Assembly (NCBI GenBank): GCA_964454015.1
Contig: CAYVQF010000008.1
Span: 99,712 to 163,711, forward strand
Reading direction: 5' to 3'
Source: CAYVQF01 sp964454015
Lineage (GTDB): Bacteria; Myxococcota_A; Bradymonadia; UBA4248
DNA length: 64,000 nucleotides
Shown here: piece after piece, positions 18,350 through 27,418 of the stretch
How the letters are laid out: each line of letters begins with the position of its first letter
How positions within the stretch are numbered: position 1 is the first letter of the stretch
The notes under the pieces: generated by a model
Database searches by the model: none
What the model was told of the DNA's origin: nothing
The model's input: only the letters and a program-made list of their open reading frames with translations
Position numbers and translations under genes: made by a program

Positions 18350-18901
18350 ATGGAGCGAGAAGCCTTTCAATATCAAGCGCAGTACTGCGAGGAAAACATC
18401 TGGCATCTTTGCCAATCACCGCACGTAGCAGGGGAGCTGGCGCATGTGGCCTTCGTGTCGAATCGAGAGGCGTGTGTCGCCCTCCGCCGGCAGCGTTTAT
18501 CGCAGCGCGAAGACGGGGTGGTCGTCTGGGACTATCACGTCATTTTAATCGCTGGGTCTGGGGGGACTGAGTGGATGATTTGGGATCTGGATACGACACT
18601 GCCTCTGCCCTGCGAGGCGCATCATTATTTGCGTGAGAGCTTTGATTGCCTTGAGGGCTTAGGTGCCCCGCCGGCATTTCGCCTGATCAGCGCCGAGGCC
18701 TATGTCGCGGGGTTCTGGTCTGATCGACGGCATATGGCGACGCAAAGAGGCCCCATTGCGGCGCCACCATCTTGGCCACCGATCATGGCGGGGTCATTGA
18801 CGCTTGAACGTCTCTTAGACTTTGATGCCGACGCGGACTCGGTGCTGGATATGGAGTCGTTGCGGCAACGCCTGGGGGGGCGCCCACGTCAGGTGGGCTG
18901 A
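18350..18901 (+). CDS. Protein N-terminal glutamine amidohydrolase (NTAQ1-like)
   Basis: The 183-residue product closely follows NTAQ1 (Tungus): YCEENIWHLC with the catalytic cysteine (C13), VWDYHVIL with histidine (H63), and WDLDTTLPLPC with aspartate (D79 or D81), plus the late SDRRHM and PPSWPPI segments. Eukaryotic NTAQ1 (about 205 residues) converts N-terminal Gln to Glu in the Arg/N-degron pathway. The start is ATG 18350, with GAAGGA upstream; a longer frame begins at 18272 without a clear site. Its end overlaps the convergent pyrF by 13 bp. No transferase or adaptor gene of a bacterial N-degron pathway is in the window. Confidence 0.8.
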   Translation: MEREAFQYQAQYCEENIWHLCQSPHVAGELAHVAFVSNREACVALRRQRLSQREDGVVVWDYHVILIAGSGGTEWMIWDLDTTLPLPCEAHHYLRESFDCLEGLGAPPAFRLISAEAYVAGFWSDRRHMATQRGPIAAPPSWPPIMAGSLTLERLLDFDADADSVLDMESLRQRLGGRPRQVG

Positions 18902-19551
18902 CCTACGATGTCGAGCACGGCTTGCCGAGGGTCAGGGGCCAGATAGATGGCGCGTCCGATGATGGCGTAGGTTCCTCCTGCCTCTAGGACCTCACGGTAA
19001 TGACCGCCTTGTGCGCCGACTCCACAGCAGACGAGCACGGGTTCAGCGCCAACGATGTGTCGGATACGCTGAATCCTCTGGGGCCGATTTCCGGGTGCCT
19101 GCATGCCATAGACCCCGAGAGATGCGGCGAGGGCGGCCATGTCATCGGCGAGTGGTGCGGTGAAGAGACGGCCACCTGGGTTGGTCAACTCGAGCTGTAC
19201 GATGATGCCGATCTCACCGCGGCTTGCATCCAAGCACGCTTCGAGCGCGTCTGGGCCGACGAAGCCATGGACCATTGCGGCCGCGCCGCCGTTCTGGCGG
19301 ACGATATCAATGATGGCGCGATCCGTGTGGGGAACGTCTGCGATTTTGATGTCAGCGAAAACGGGTTTGGCAAAGGAATCGCGGAGTCTTGCCATGACCT
19401 GGGGCCCCTCGCGATAGAGGAGGGGGCAGTTGACCTTGATGACGTCCACGTGCGAAGCGATTTTCTCCAGGACGGCGGCATTCTCATCGTAAGTGTCGAG
19501 GTCGGCTGCGAAAATGATGTGCGATCGAGGCTGACCAAAAAAAGCTGGCAT
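18889..19551 (-). CDS. pyrF: Orotidine 5'-phosphate decarboxylase, archaeal-type
   Basis: This 220-residue TIM-barrel enzyme would form UMP from OMP in pyrimidine synthesis. It has the catalytic Asp-Lys-Asp array FADIKIADVPHT (D67, K69, D72), an upstream lysine in VIKVN (K39), and the phosphate-binding end QAPGNRPQRI with GVGAQGG and GRAIYLAPDP. The pattern matches the short archaeal-type subgroup rather than enterobacterial PyrF. A 3-hexulose-6-phosphate synthase is the main alternative in this superfamily, but the PGNRP and GVGAQGG motifs favour OMPDC. It starts 3 nt after the class V aminotransferase gene, with AAAGGA as ribosome-binding site inside that gene's end. Confidence 0.8.
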   Translation of the reverse strand: MPAFFGQPRSHIIFAADLDTYDENAAVLEKIASHVDVIKVNCPLLYREGPQVMARLRDSFAKPVFADIKIADVPHTDRAIIDIVRQNGGAAAMVHGFVGPDALEACLDASRGEIGIIVQLELTNPGGRLFTAPLADDMAALAASLGVYGMQAPGNRPQRIQRIRHIVGAEPVLVCCGVGAQGGHYREVLEAGGTYAIIGRAIYLAPDPRQAVLDIVGQPT

Positions 19552-19554
19552 GGG

Positions 19555-21048
19555 CTATTTTCCTTTGTGACCGTTGATCCAGGCGCAGAGCTCATCGAGG
19601 GCCTGACGCGCATCGTGTTCTGTCTGGGCCCGACTCAGGGTAAAGGCCCCGGCTGTGTCCAGGTAGAGGTGGAGGGGGGGACGACGGGCAAAGAGGTTAT
19701 GAGGGCCAATGGGCTGAAGCTGCCACCCAAGGGCCTCGAGGGCGGCCCTGCGCATGCTCGCCGTGCTTCCCGCAAGGCTCCCTTCCACCTGCGTTGCTCC
19801 AGCAGCCTCGGCGCAGGGCCGCACGGCGTTGAAGATGAGACGACACTCGGCGCTGGTGGCGCCTGGTTCTGGGGCGATGGTTGGCCCGTGGTCATGAACT
19901 GGGCCGCCAATCATGACCGTGCTTTGGCTCCAGGACGTGGTAAAGGATGCGAGGACACGGGCGACCTGGTCGAGCTCTTCCGTTGTACTAAAGCGGCTGG
20001 GGCTCAAACGCAGCGTACCCTGAGGCAGTCCGAGCTGCAGGTGTTGATGTGGCGCGCAGTGGAGGCCCGCGCGCGCGACGATGTGATGGGCTCGCAGGTA
20101 AGGGAGGAGGTCGAGCTCAGGGTGCGCGTCCAAGCATTGGAGGGCCAGCGCGGCGCCTCTGTTTGCGCTCGGGGGGGGGCCCAGGCGGCGGAAGGAAGCG
20201 CAAGGGCTGAGGGCTTCCCAGAGGTAGGCGATGATGCACTGTAGCTCGGCAGCGTATTGCTCGCGATGGGCAAGGTCGTCTTCGAGGGCAGCGACTAGGC
20301 CGGCGATGGCCGGCAAATTGGGGGTGCCTACTTCGGCGAAGTGACGTCCGTGAGTGGGGGTGACGAGGTCTGCCGAGTGAGTTCCCGTGCCACCAAAGAC
20401 GATGGGTTCAAGTGGACGCCGTGCGATCAGCACGGCCGCACCCGGTGGGGCGTGCAAAAACTTGTGGCCTGAGAAAACGATGAAGTCTGCCTCTAGGGCT
20501 TCCTTCAAGTCGAGGACGCCTGCGCTCTGACAGGCGTCGATACAGATGGCAGAGGCTGGGCTGTGGGCGCGCACTGTAGCGATGAGGGTCGCAACGGGGT
20601 AAGCGGCTCCGCTCACATTCGACACGTGGGTGAAACAGAACATCTGTGGCTTGCTGTGGCAAGCATTCATGAGGATTGGGAGATCGAGGTCGAGGTCGTC
20701 GGCGCTATGTAGAGGGAGGTAGTGCGTCGCCACTGCAGGGAGCGCATGGAGGGTTCGCGTGATGGCGTTATGCGCTCGGTTGTCGACAAAGCAAGTATCG
20801 CCCGCGCGCAAGGCGCCCCGCAGTACCGCGTTGAGGGCGAAGGTGGCATCGTGGGTGAAGAAGATCAGCTCCTGGGCAATGCCTAGGGCTGAGGCCGTGC
20901 GTTGTCGATAGGCCGTGATCTCCGCTTGGTCGTTGCTGCTATGGCGGACATCGCGGGGGGGCAGGTCGAGGGCACTGAGCATGGCCCTGAGCGCCTCTGG
21001 TGAGCGTGGAAATGCAGTGGTCGCGTTGTTGAGGTAGATGATTGACAC
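19555..21048 (-). CDS. SufS-like class V aminotransferase (cysteine desulfurase type) with C-terminal extension
   Basis: The 497-residue product begins IIYLNNATTAFPRSP, as in cysteine desulfurases, and has HVSNVSG, DACQSAG and the PLP-lysine motif SGHKFLHAPPG (K196). RAGLHCAP carries a cysteine (C331) at the position of the SufS catalytic cysteine, so cysteine desulfuration is plausible. About 120 residues beyond the usual end (from about 375) belong to no family I recognise. It starts with GTG and lacks a strong ribosome-binding site. The coding strand contains a C9 run (20171-20179). Its stop is 3 nt from pyrF. No Fe-S scaffold genes are adjacent, so substrate and acceptor are uncertain. 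Confidence 0.75.
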   Translation of the reverse strand: MSIIYLNNATTAFPRSPEALRAMLSALDLPPRDVRHSSNDQAEITAYRQRTASALGIAQELIFFTHDATFALNAVLRGALRAGDTCFVDNRAHNAITRTLHALPAVATHYLPLHSADDLDLDLPILMNACHSKPQMFCFTHVSNVSGAAYPVATLIATVRAHSPASAICIDACQSAGVLDLKEALEADFIVFSGHKFLHAPPGAAVLIARRPLEPIVFGGTGTHSADLVTPTHGRHFAEVGTPNLPAIAGLVAALEDDLAHREQYAAELQCIIAYLWEALSPCASFRRLGPPPSANRGAALALQCLDAHPELDLLPYLRAHHIVARAGLHCAPHQHLQLGLPQGTLRLSPSRFSTTEELDQVARVLASFTTSWSQSTVMIGGPVHDHGPTIAPEPGATSAECRLIFNAVRPCAEAAGATQVEGSLAGSTASMRRAALEALGWQLQPIGPHNLFARRPPLHLYLDTAGAFTLSRAQTEHDARQALDELCAWINGHKGK

Positions 21049-21241
21049 GGCTTTTGTTAGTCTACTGCGCGCTTTGGCCGATACGCGGCCATACGTCGCA
21101 AAGCGGCAAAAGAGCTTGCTTAGGGCGTCGCATTCATACAGGATGTCCGGGCTTGATGGCCGACCTTGGTTGATTACGCATCAAAGACCTCGTTGGCAAG
21201 TGAGCAAACTAACAGATGTCGAAGTGTGTGGAGAGGGGAAC

Positions 21242-23746
21242 GTGAAAGACTATGCGATGATGACAGATGCCCAGTTTCGATGTGAGGCGGCGCGGTGTGA
21301 GTTCTGCGAAGAGAAGCCTTGCCAAGTGGGCTGCCCAGCCAACTGTTCGCCTGCCGACTTCATAATGGCAGCCAAAGGTGGAGCGCCTGAAGACTTTCAG
21401 CGCGCTGCAGCAGAGATTATGACCCTGAATCCGCTCGGTGGCATTTGTGGGGTCGTCTGCCCCGACACCTACTGCCAAGCCAAGTGCACGCACAGAACCT
21501 TTGGCGATGGACCGCTGGAGATCCCTCGCCTCCAGGCCTATGTCGTGGCCAAGGCCAAAGCCCTGGGCGTGATGCCCAAGCTGAGTGCGGCGGAGAAACG
21601 TCCAGAGCGCGTGGCCGTAATCGGTGGTGGCCCGGCGGGCTTGGCGACGGCGGCGTTCCTAGTGCAGCGCGGTTACAACGTGACGCTCTTCGAGCGTGGC
21701 GCTCGTTTAGGTGGTGCGGCCGCTCTGATCCCACCTGCCCGTTTGCCTGCTGAGGTGCTGGACTCAGATATCGCATGGTTAATGAGCCACGCTGAAATCG
21801 ATCTTCGTTTGGAGACGCGCGTCGAAGACCCGCGCTCCTTGTTGAGTGAGGGCTTTGCCGCAGTGGCGGTGACTGCAGGCCTGCATGCGCCCATGGCGCT
21901 CGGTATCAGCGGTGAAGAACGCGCGGTCTATGGCAATGCCTATCTGAGCGATCCCGCGGCCTTTGCGTTCAAGGGGCGCGTCGCCATCATCGGCGGCGGG
22001 GCCATTGCCGTGGATTGTGCCGTCAGCGCCCTACAGCATGGTGCGGAAGCGGTGGAGATCATCGCGCTCGAGAAATGGAGCGAGCTACCCTTGACGCCTA
22101 ACGAGAGGGGGCACCTCGAAGCAAGTGGCGTCGAGATCACTGGCCGCACCAAGGTTGTCGCCATCGATGTCGAGGGCGAGGCTATCGCTGGCTTGCGCAC
22201 CATGCGGGTTGGGCTGGCCAAAGATCAGAAGTTCCATCCGCGTTTCGTGACGGAGATCGCGGGTACGGAGCAGGTCCGCGCGGACATTCAGCACGTGATC
22301 ATCGCGATTGGAAACCGTGCCGAACTACCCCTGACCGAGGAGAAAGGGCTCTTCTATGCCGGTGATGGCTGGGCGGGCCCTTCTTCGGTGGTCGAAGCTT
22401 CTGCTTCCGGCAAGAACCTGGCCACGCAGATCGACACATTCTTGCGCGGTGGTGAGGTCGTTGCGTTGTCGAAGGCGCATCCGCTCAAGAGCACCGAGGT
22501 GCTACCGGGTTATGCCATGTTGCCGGTCTCTCTCGAGACAGACTTCTTCGGACGCAAGATCCCCTCGCCCTTCATCTTGTCTGCGGCACCGCCCAGCGAT
22601 GGCTATGAGCAGATGAAACGGGCCTTGGACGCCGGGTGGGCTGGCGGCATCATGAAAACGGCCTTTGATGGTGTGGAGATTCACATTCCGGCCGGCTACA
22701 TGTTCACCATCGATGCTGCCACCTACGGGAACTGCGACAACGTCTCGGAGCATCCGCTGAGCCGGGTCTGCGACGAGATCCGTCGCCTCTGTGCGGAGTA
22801 TCCAGATCGCCTCATCGGTGCCTCTACCGGGGGTCCTTTGAGCGGCAACGACGCGGCTGACAAGTTGGTTTGGCAGGACAACATGCGCAAGCTGGAAGAA
22901 GCTGGCGCGGGTGTGGTCGAGTTCAGCCTGTCTTGCCCCCAGGGCGGAGATGGAACAGAGGGGGACATCGTCTCCCAGAGCGCCAACATGACCGCGAAGA
23001 TCATTGGCTGGCTCATGGAAACCAGTCGCGCCGACGTCCCCAAGCTTTTCAAGTTGACGGCGGCCGTGACCTCTGTGGCGACCATCGTCACGGCGGTTGC
23101 CGAGGTGTTGGCGAAGTATCCTGGCAAGAAAGCGGGCGTCACTTTGGCCAACACCTTCCCGAGCCTGGCCTTCCGACCCCGTCGGGATGGGGCTCAGGGC
23201 AAGTGGGATGAGGGCGTGGTGGTCGGCTTGAGTGGCTTTGGCGTGACCGCCATCAGCAACCTTACCTTGGCCTCTGTCGCTGGCTTGGGGGTCCCCGTCT
23301 CGGGCAACGGCGGCCCGATGAACTACCGCGCCGCAGCGGATTTCCTGGCCCTTGGCTGCAACAGCGTGCAGTTCTGCACTGTGGCCATGAAGGAGGGCGT
23401 GCACATCATCAGCCATCTGGAGAGCGGTCTGAGCCACATGATGGCGCGTTTGGGGATGAAGTCGATGGCAGACCTCATCGGTTGTGCCCTCCCGGCACCG
23501 ATTACCGACTTCATGGATCTTAGCGCTGACAAGCAAATCCCCGAGGTCAACCTGGACGCCTGCGTCTCCTGCGGCAACTGCACCCGTTGTTCCTACTTTG
23601 GTGTGACCCTGGAGGGAGAGGACCGCAAACCTCAGTTCCACCCAGAGAAATGCGTTGGTTGCTCCCTGTGCACCAAGAAATGCTTTGCCGGGGCTCTTTC
23701 CATGCGCGATCGCACCCCCGAAGAGGCGGCCGCCTACCAGGGCTAA
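21242..23746 (+). CDS. DPYD-like fused flavoprotein (PreT-like and PreA-like domains in one chain)
   Basis: The 834-residue product has an N-terminal Fe-S region (CEFCEEKPCQVGCPANC, CGVVCPDTYCQAKC), an FAD/NAD(P) reductase part with VAVIGGGPAGLA (about 125) and VAIIGGGAIA (about 247), a dihydroorotate-dehydrogenase-like FMN barrel from about 420, and a C-terminal double [4Fe-4S] ferredoxin (CVSCGNCTRC, CVGCSLCTKKC). This is the layout of eukaryotic dihydropyrimidine dehydrogenase; E. coli PreT/PreA are separate chains. Where DPYD has catalytic LACGQD, this protein has DIVSQSAN (about 575), so the general-acid cysteine is absent. The substrate may therefore not be uracil or thymine. Start GTG 21242 follows GGAGAGGGG; the frame is open further upstream. 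Confidence 0.75.
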   Translation: MKDYAMMTDAQFRCEAARCEFCEEKPCQVGCPANCSPADFIMAAKGGAPEDFQRAAAEIMTLNPLGGICGVVCPDTYCQAKCTHRTFGDGPLEIPRLQAYVVAKAKALGVMPKLSAAEKRPERVAVIGGGPAGLATAAFLVQRGYNVTLFERGARLGGAAALIPPARLPAEVLDSDIAWLMSHAEIDLRLETRVEDPRSLLSEGFAAVAVTAGLHAPMALGISGEERAVYGNAYLSDPAAFAFKGRVAIIGGGAIAVDCAVSALQHGAEAVEIIALEKWSELPLTPNERGHLEASGVEITGRTKVVAIDVEGEAIAGLRTMRVGLAKDQKFHPRFVTEIAGTEQVRADIQHVIIAIGNRAELPLTEEKGLFYAGDGWAGPSSVVEASASGKNLATQIDTFLRGGEVVALSKAHPLKSTEVLPGYAMLPVSLETDFFGRKIPSPFILSAAPPSDGYEQMKRALDAGWAGGIMKTAFDGVEIHIPAGYMFTIDAATYGNCDNVSEHPLSRVCDEIRRLCAEYPDRLIGASTGGPLSGNDAADKLVWQDNMRKLEEAGAGVVEFSLSCPQGGDGTEGDIVSQSANMTAKIIGWLMETSRADVPKLFKLTAAVTSVATIVTAVAEVLAKYPGKKAGVTLANTFPSLAFRPRRDGAQGKWDEGVVVGLSGFGVTAISNLTLASVAGLGVPVSGNGGPMNYRAAADFLALGCNSVQFCTVAMKEGVHIISHLESGLSHMMARLGMKSMADLIGCALPAPITDFMDLSADKQIPEVNLDACVSCGNCTRCSYFGVTLEGEDRKPQFHPEKCVGCSLCTKKCFAGALSMRDRTPEEAAAYQG

Positions 23747-23770
23747 GCCCTGATGAGTGCCTCCACTCCT

Positions 23771-23808
23771 CAGCGCCGAGCTACAAATAGTAGCTCGGCG
23801 CTGTTTTT
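23771..23808 (+). terminator. Strong intrinsic terminator of the DPYD-like gene
   Basis: CAGCGCCGAGCTAC (23771-23784) and GTAGCTCGGCGCTG (23790-23803) form a perfect 14-bp stem with loop AAATA, followed by TTTTT. It lies 25 bp after the stop codon. Confidence 0.92.
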
Positions 23809-24146
23809 CTATGGCGACGGGCTTGCCTTGGGCTAGAGACCTGCTGCGAAGTGTCATCTTCCAAGGCGGTCCGGGCGTCGAGAGCGACGTCCCCGACCCC
23901 AAGCCCTTAGCCCGTGGTCTGAGGGGATGGCCTCACTTGCCCACGCCGCTTCGGTGGCCATGAGTGGGAACGGGGGGCAAGCCTTGGGTGCGAGGTGCGA
24001 CCTGGTGGGAAGGACGTTGAAAAAATGCGCTCTCGGTAAATTTCTACCTTGGAAGTGCCGATAAAGAGATCACACCGCTGTGTAGTGCGAGGCGCTGGCA
24101 GACCTCATGGCGACGCCGAAGCAATGCTCAGAGAAGGAGTGGGCTC
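23809..24146. other. 338-bp intergenic region without recognised gene
   Basis: Lying between the terminator and the zinc-binding hypothetical, this stretch shows only short frames and no convincing promoter pair. The last bases (AGAAGGAG, about 24133) are the ribosome-binding site of the next gene. Confidence 0.5.
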
Positions 24147-24746
24147 ATGAAAGACCGACATTTTGAGTTGCTCAAACGCCAAGCACAACGAGCAGGTGTG
24201 CGTGTCGTCTTCCACGACGACCCCCGTTGTCCCTTCCTCGCGGTCGTTGCCCGCCGTGAGGTTTGCCTCTACGAGGGGTTGAGTATGCCAGAACGCTTTC
24301 GCTTGCTATGTGAGGCCATGCAAGCCTTCGGCTTGGAGCAGTGGCTGGCGACACCCGAGCCTATCCCAATTCCTCCCTCGGGGGAGATCTGGCCCCAGGA
24401 TCTCTGTGACGCCACACGGACCGTGCCGAACCGCCCCCTTGCCAAGCCATTGGTGCGTGGACGGGACGAAAAGTCCACGCCCACGGTTAGCGCGGAAGAG
24501 CCCTTTCTTGGTAGGAAGTTTCCGGCGACGGTGGCTAGCGGCGCTTGCGAGATCTGTGGCGAGAGCGCTTACGCCGTGGTTCTTGGGCTGACCTATTGTC
24601 GGCACCATCTGCGCCTCTCGGTCCAAGGGCAGTTGCGTCCCGAAGAAGTGCGCCGCTTGCGAACCCGGCATGGGACCCACCCAGAGATTTCCTTCGAGCA
24701 ATACGACGACAACGGATGTGGCCGCGGCGCGCTGGCTACCGGTTGA
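24147..24746 (+). CDS. Hypothetical protein with a C-terminal zinc-binding motif
   Basis: The 199-residue product has a strong ribosome-binding site (GAGAAGGAG). About residues 133-152 read CEICGESAYAVVLGLTYCRH, a CxxC...CRHH arrangement that could bind one zinc ion. The N-terminal 70 residues (LLKRQAQRAGVRVVFHDD and following) are mixed alpha/beta, and the middle is proline-rich linker. No family was recognised. It converges on nadC, the two stops being adjacent (TGATCA). Confidence 0.55.
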   Translation: MKDRHFELLKRQAQRAGVRVVFHDDPRCPFLAVVARREVCLYEGLSMPERFRLLCEAMQAFGLEQWLATPEPIPIPPSGEIWPQDLCDATRTVPNRPLAKPLVRGRDEKSTPTVSAEEPFLGRKFPATVASGACEICGESAYAVVLGLTYCRHHLRLSVQGQLRPEEVRRLRTRHGTHPEISFEQYDDNGCGRGALATG

Positions 24747-25607
24747 TCAACACCCGTCGAAGCGCAGGGAGATGTCCGCGCCTTTGACGGAGTGAGTCAG
24801 CGCACCACAGGAGACGACATCCACGGCCAGATCGCGTAAAGCAGGTGCCGTGGCGAGGTTGACATTGCCAGAGACCTCGACGCAGGCACGGTGGTCGATC
24901 AAAGTGAGCGCCTGGCGCATGGTCTCGACGTCCATGTTGTCGAGCATGATGATGTCGGCGCCTGCTTGGAGCGCTTGCTCTACTTCGGCCAAGTTTTGCA
25001 CTTCCACTTCGACACGCAACGTGTGGGGTGACGCGAGGCGCACTTTGGCAACGGCTGCTGCGATGCTGCCCGCGGCGTGGATGTGGTTGTCCTTAATCAT
25101 CACGCCGGCGCCCAGGTTGAAACGGTGGTTGAATCCGCCCCCCATCCGCACGGCATAGCGCTGCATCTCCCGCATCCCAGGGAGGGTTTTGCGCGTGTCC
25201 ACCAAGCGAATCCCGGGTCCAAGAAGGGTGGCCAGGCGATGGGTGGCCGTCGCCACCCCCGAGAGGTGCTGCAGGAAGTTCAGCGCCACTCTCTCTCCGC
25301 GCAGGAGGACGCTGGTCGGGCCGTGCATGGACGCCAAGGTGGTGCCTGTCTTGACCGCGCTCCCTTCGGCGCAGTGGAATTCCAGGTGTGGCGCGCTAAG
25401 CCCGACGAGCTCTGCGACGCGGCGCATGACCCGATCGAAGACGGGAGCACCAGCCAGGACCAGGTCTTCCTTGGCGAGGAGTCGGGCCCGGCTGTGGTCT
25501 TTGCTGGAAAAGATGGCCGCTGTGCTGACATCACCCGCGCCGAGGTCTTCCTGCAAAGCCAGGTCGATGAGCTGCAGACTGAGGGGTGAGAGGACGAGTT
25601 CGGTCAT
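24747..25607 (-). CDS. nadC: Nicotinate-nucleotide pyrophosphorylase (quinolinate phosphoribosyltransferase)
   Basis: This 286-residue enzyme converts quinolinate and PRPP to nicotinate mononucleotide in de novo NAD synthesis. Diagnostic segments are EDLGAGDVST, LNFLQHLSGVAT, DTRKTLPGMR, GGGFNHRFNL, IKDNHIHAAG, VEVEVQNLAE, IMLDNMD and EVSGNVNL. The start ATG 25607 overlaps the stop of the BamD-like gene as ATGA, so the two are translationally coupled. The frame continues upstream into that gene without homology. No nadA or nadB is in the window. Confidence 0.95.
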   Translation of the reverse strand: MTELVLSPLSLQLIDLALQEDLGAGDVSTAAIFSSKDHSRARLLAKEDLVLAGAPVFDRVMRRVAELVGLSAPHLEFHCAEGSAVKTGTTLASMHGPTSVLLRGERVALNFLQHLSGVATATHRLATLLGPGIRLVDTRKTLPGMREMQRYAVRMGGGFNHRFNLGAGVMIKDNHIHAAGSIAAAVAKVRLASPHTLRVEVEVQNLAEVEQALQAGADIIMLDNMDVETMRQALTLIDHRACVEVSGNVNLATAPALRDLAVDVVSCGALTHSVKGADISLRFDGC

Positions 25608-26440
25608 GGGTTTGGCGTTTCCACAGCGTTCTCCCGGAGCCATTGTGCGGCTTTGGAGTGGTAAGAGGAGTCTGGGTGGGCCGCGACAATGTGTTGCAAC
25701 TGCTCGGCGGCGCTCACGGCGTCGTTCTCTTGGAGGTAGGCATGGGCCAGCAAGAAGCGCGCTTGCGGGATGACCTCTGCCTCGGGAAAATCTTTGAGCA
25801 GCGTGGTCAGACGCAGGATGGCGCCATGGTAGGCCTTGCGTCGGAAGTTGAACTCGGCGACATAGAGGTGGTGCATGGCGAGGCGGGTACGAATCTCGAG
25901 CGTCTTCTCACGCGCGTCGTCGGCCAAAGGGTGATCCGGGTGACGGCTGAAGAAGCGCCGGAAAGCGGTCTCGGCTTGCTGGGCACTGATCAGCTCCCGC
26001 TGCCAGGGGCGGGGCAGCAAGAAAATGTCGCTCGGCATCTGCTCATAGTAGCAGAGGCCGATCTGGTACATGGCATAGGCCGCCTCCTCATGGCTGGGGT
26101 GACCATTGATAAACTCTTGATAGGCCACGGCAGCGACGGCGTGGCGCCCCTGTTGAAAGAGAATGTCTGCCAGGCGCAGCTCAGCCAAGGTGCTCCAGCG
26201 GCTCGAGTAAGGGTACTTCAGGCGCATCTCGCTGAAGACTTTGGTCGACTCGATGAACTGACCGCGCTCCATTCGCGACAGACCCTCGCGATAGGCGGCT
26301 TCAGCTTCAGATGATGGCGGCCCATCCCATACGGTCTTGCCACCTGTAGAGCAAGCCATGAGGGTCAATGAGACCATGACGGCGATGAGAAAGAGACAGC
26401 GTTTGGTCGCGCAGCGGAGCGTAAAGAGCAGCGTTTGCAT
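25604..26440 (-). CDS. BamD/YfiO-like TPR lipoprotein
   Basis: The 278-residue product has a lipoprotein signal ending LTLMAC, then TPR-type helices (EAAYREGLSRMERGQFIEST, YPYSSRWSTLAELRLADILF, QAETAFRRFFSRHPDHPLAD) in the arrangement of BamD, the essential lipoprotein of the outer-membrane protein assembly complex. BamD is about 245 residues, so the size is close. CPBP-like tol-pal YbgF-type TPR proteins are an alternative, but the FFSRHPDHP region favours BamD. ATG 26440 is preferred; a GTG at 26449 is possible. It overlaps nadC by 4 nt. Confidence 0.75.
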   Translation of the reverse strand: MQTLLFTLRCATKRCLFLIAVMVSLTLMACSTGGKTVWDGPPSSEAEAAYREGLSRMERGQFIESTKVFSEMRLKYPYSSRWSTLAELRLADILFQQGRHAVAAVAYQEFINGHPSHEEAAYAMYQIGLCYYEQMPSDIFLLPRPWQRELISAQQAETAFRRFFSRHPDHPLADDAREKTLEIRTRLAMHHLYVAEFNFRRKAYHGAILRLTTLLKDFPEAEVIPQARFLLAHAYLQENDAVSAAEQLQHIVAAHPDSSYHSKAAQWLRENAVETPNP

Positions 26441-26719
26441 AAGAGGCACACTTCAAGGCGGAGTTCAACAAAAGCGACAAGGCGCGGGCGATGGACGTGG
26501 CATGCCGTCACGCCACCTTTGTCGGCTATGTATCATCTGGGCAGCGACGCGTCCATGCAGCGGGTGGGGCGGTCTGCGGGGCGCCACCATTTCCACTTGC
26601 CTGAGGCGTTGCGTCGCGGCTAATGCGGTGGCTAAAGTAGGCGCGGCAGATTGTGGACCCGTGGACATCGGGCGCCGCGACTGCCACTGAGTTGCACACC
26701 CATGGCAAGGAGCCAGATC

Positions 26720-27379
26720 ATGACATTGCAGCGCAATGACCCCTGTCCCTGTGGCAGCGGCGCGAAGTACAAAGCTTGTTGCTTGAAAATGGACAAAGCG
26801 CGGGCCCATTTGGCCCGCTCGAGCGTGGATGTGGGCAGTGCCGTGAGTGCCGACACCTTGCCCTATGCCTTCTGGAAACGGTGGTCGTCAGCCTGTGTGC
26901 GCAGTGAGCACGGTCTTCTCTACGAGTTGATGTGGCCCGAAGGCGAGATGAGGCAACGCGTGGGGAGCTGGGAGTCCTTCTTTGACGCCCTGTCTGGGAC
27001 CTTTTTGCCGGCCGAACCGAGTTGGCGCCTGGTCAAAATCAAGCTCGATGAGATGAACGCCTGGCTGTTGCTCGAGCAGGAAGTCGAGAAATCGCGTCAG
27101 CACCACTGCGATCTCGCCTTGCTGCATCTCTATCGCACCGTTGATGGCTATCGGGTTCGCAATATCCTGCGCCAGGAACAGTGTGAGCGGCTCTCCTTTG
27201 CGGCTTTTGGCATGGACACTGTCGAGGACGCAGTGAACGCGCGCATAGCCAGCGGCTGGCAACGACCCGATTTGGCGGATCGTCAGGAAGAGGAAGAAGC
27301 TGCGGGCGAGGACGAGAAGCTCGACAGCGAAGACCGCGCCAACGAGGCGACCCTCGTTTCGGAAACAGAGGCGCTCTGA
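26720..27379 (+). CDS. SEC-C motif protein
   Basis: The 219-residue product begins with the zinc-binding SEC-C motif NDPCPCGSGAKYKACC, as at the SecA C-terminus and in YchJ-like proteins. The remaining 190 residues, including FAAFGMDTVEDAVNARIASG, match no function I know, and the C-terminus is highly acidic. ATG 26720 is chosen because AAGGAG lies about 8 nt upstream; ATG 26702 is an alternative. It precedes a cNMP-binding-domain gene by 39 bp. Confidence 0.7.
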   Translation: MTLQRNDPCPCGSGAKYKACCLKMDKARAHLARSSVDVGSAVSADTLPYAFWKRWSSACVRSEHGLLYELMWPEGEMRQRVGSWESFFDALSGTFLPAEPSWRLVKIKLDEMNAWLLLEQEVEKSRQHHCDLALLHLYRTVDGYRVRNILRQEQCERLSFAAFGMDTVEDAVNARIASGWQRPDLADRQEEEEAAGEDEKLDSEDRANEATLVSETEAL

Positions 27380-27418
27380 AGCGAGGTACGTTAGGTGTGG
27401 CGAGCTTGAGGAGGACCT

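Noticed and set aside
20171..20179. G9 run as a phase-variation switch in the SufS-like gene
   Set aside because: The frame is intact through the run and similar-length runs occur elsewhere in this GC-rich DNA; noted only in the gene entry.
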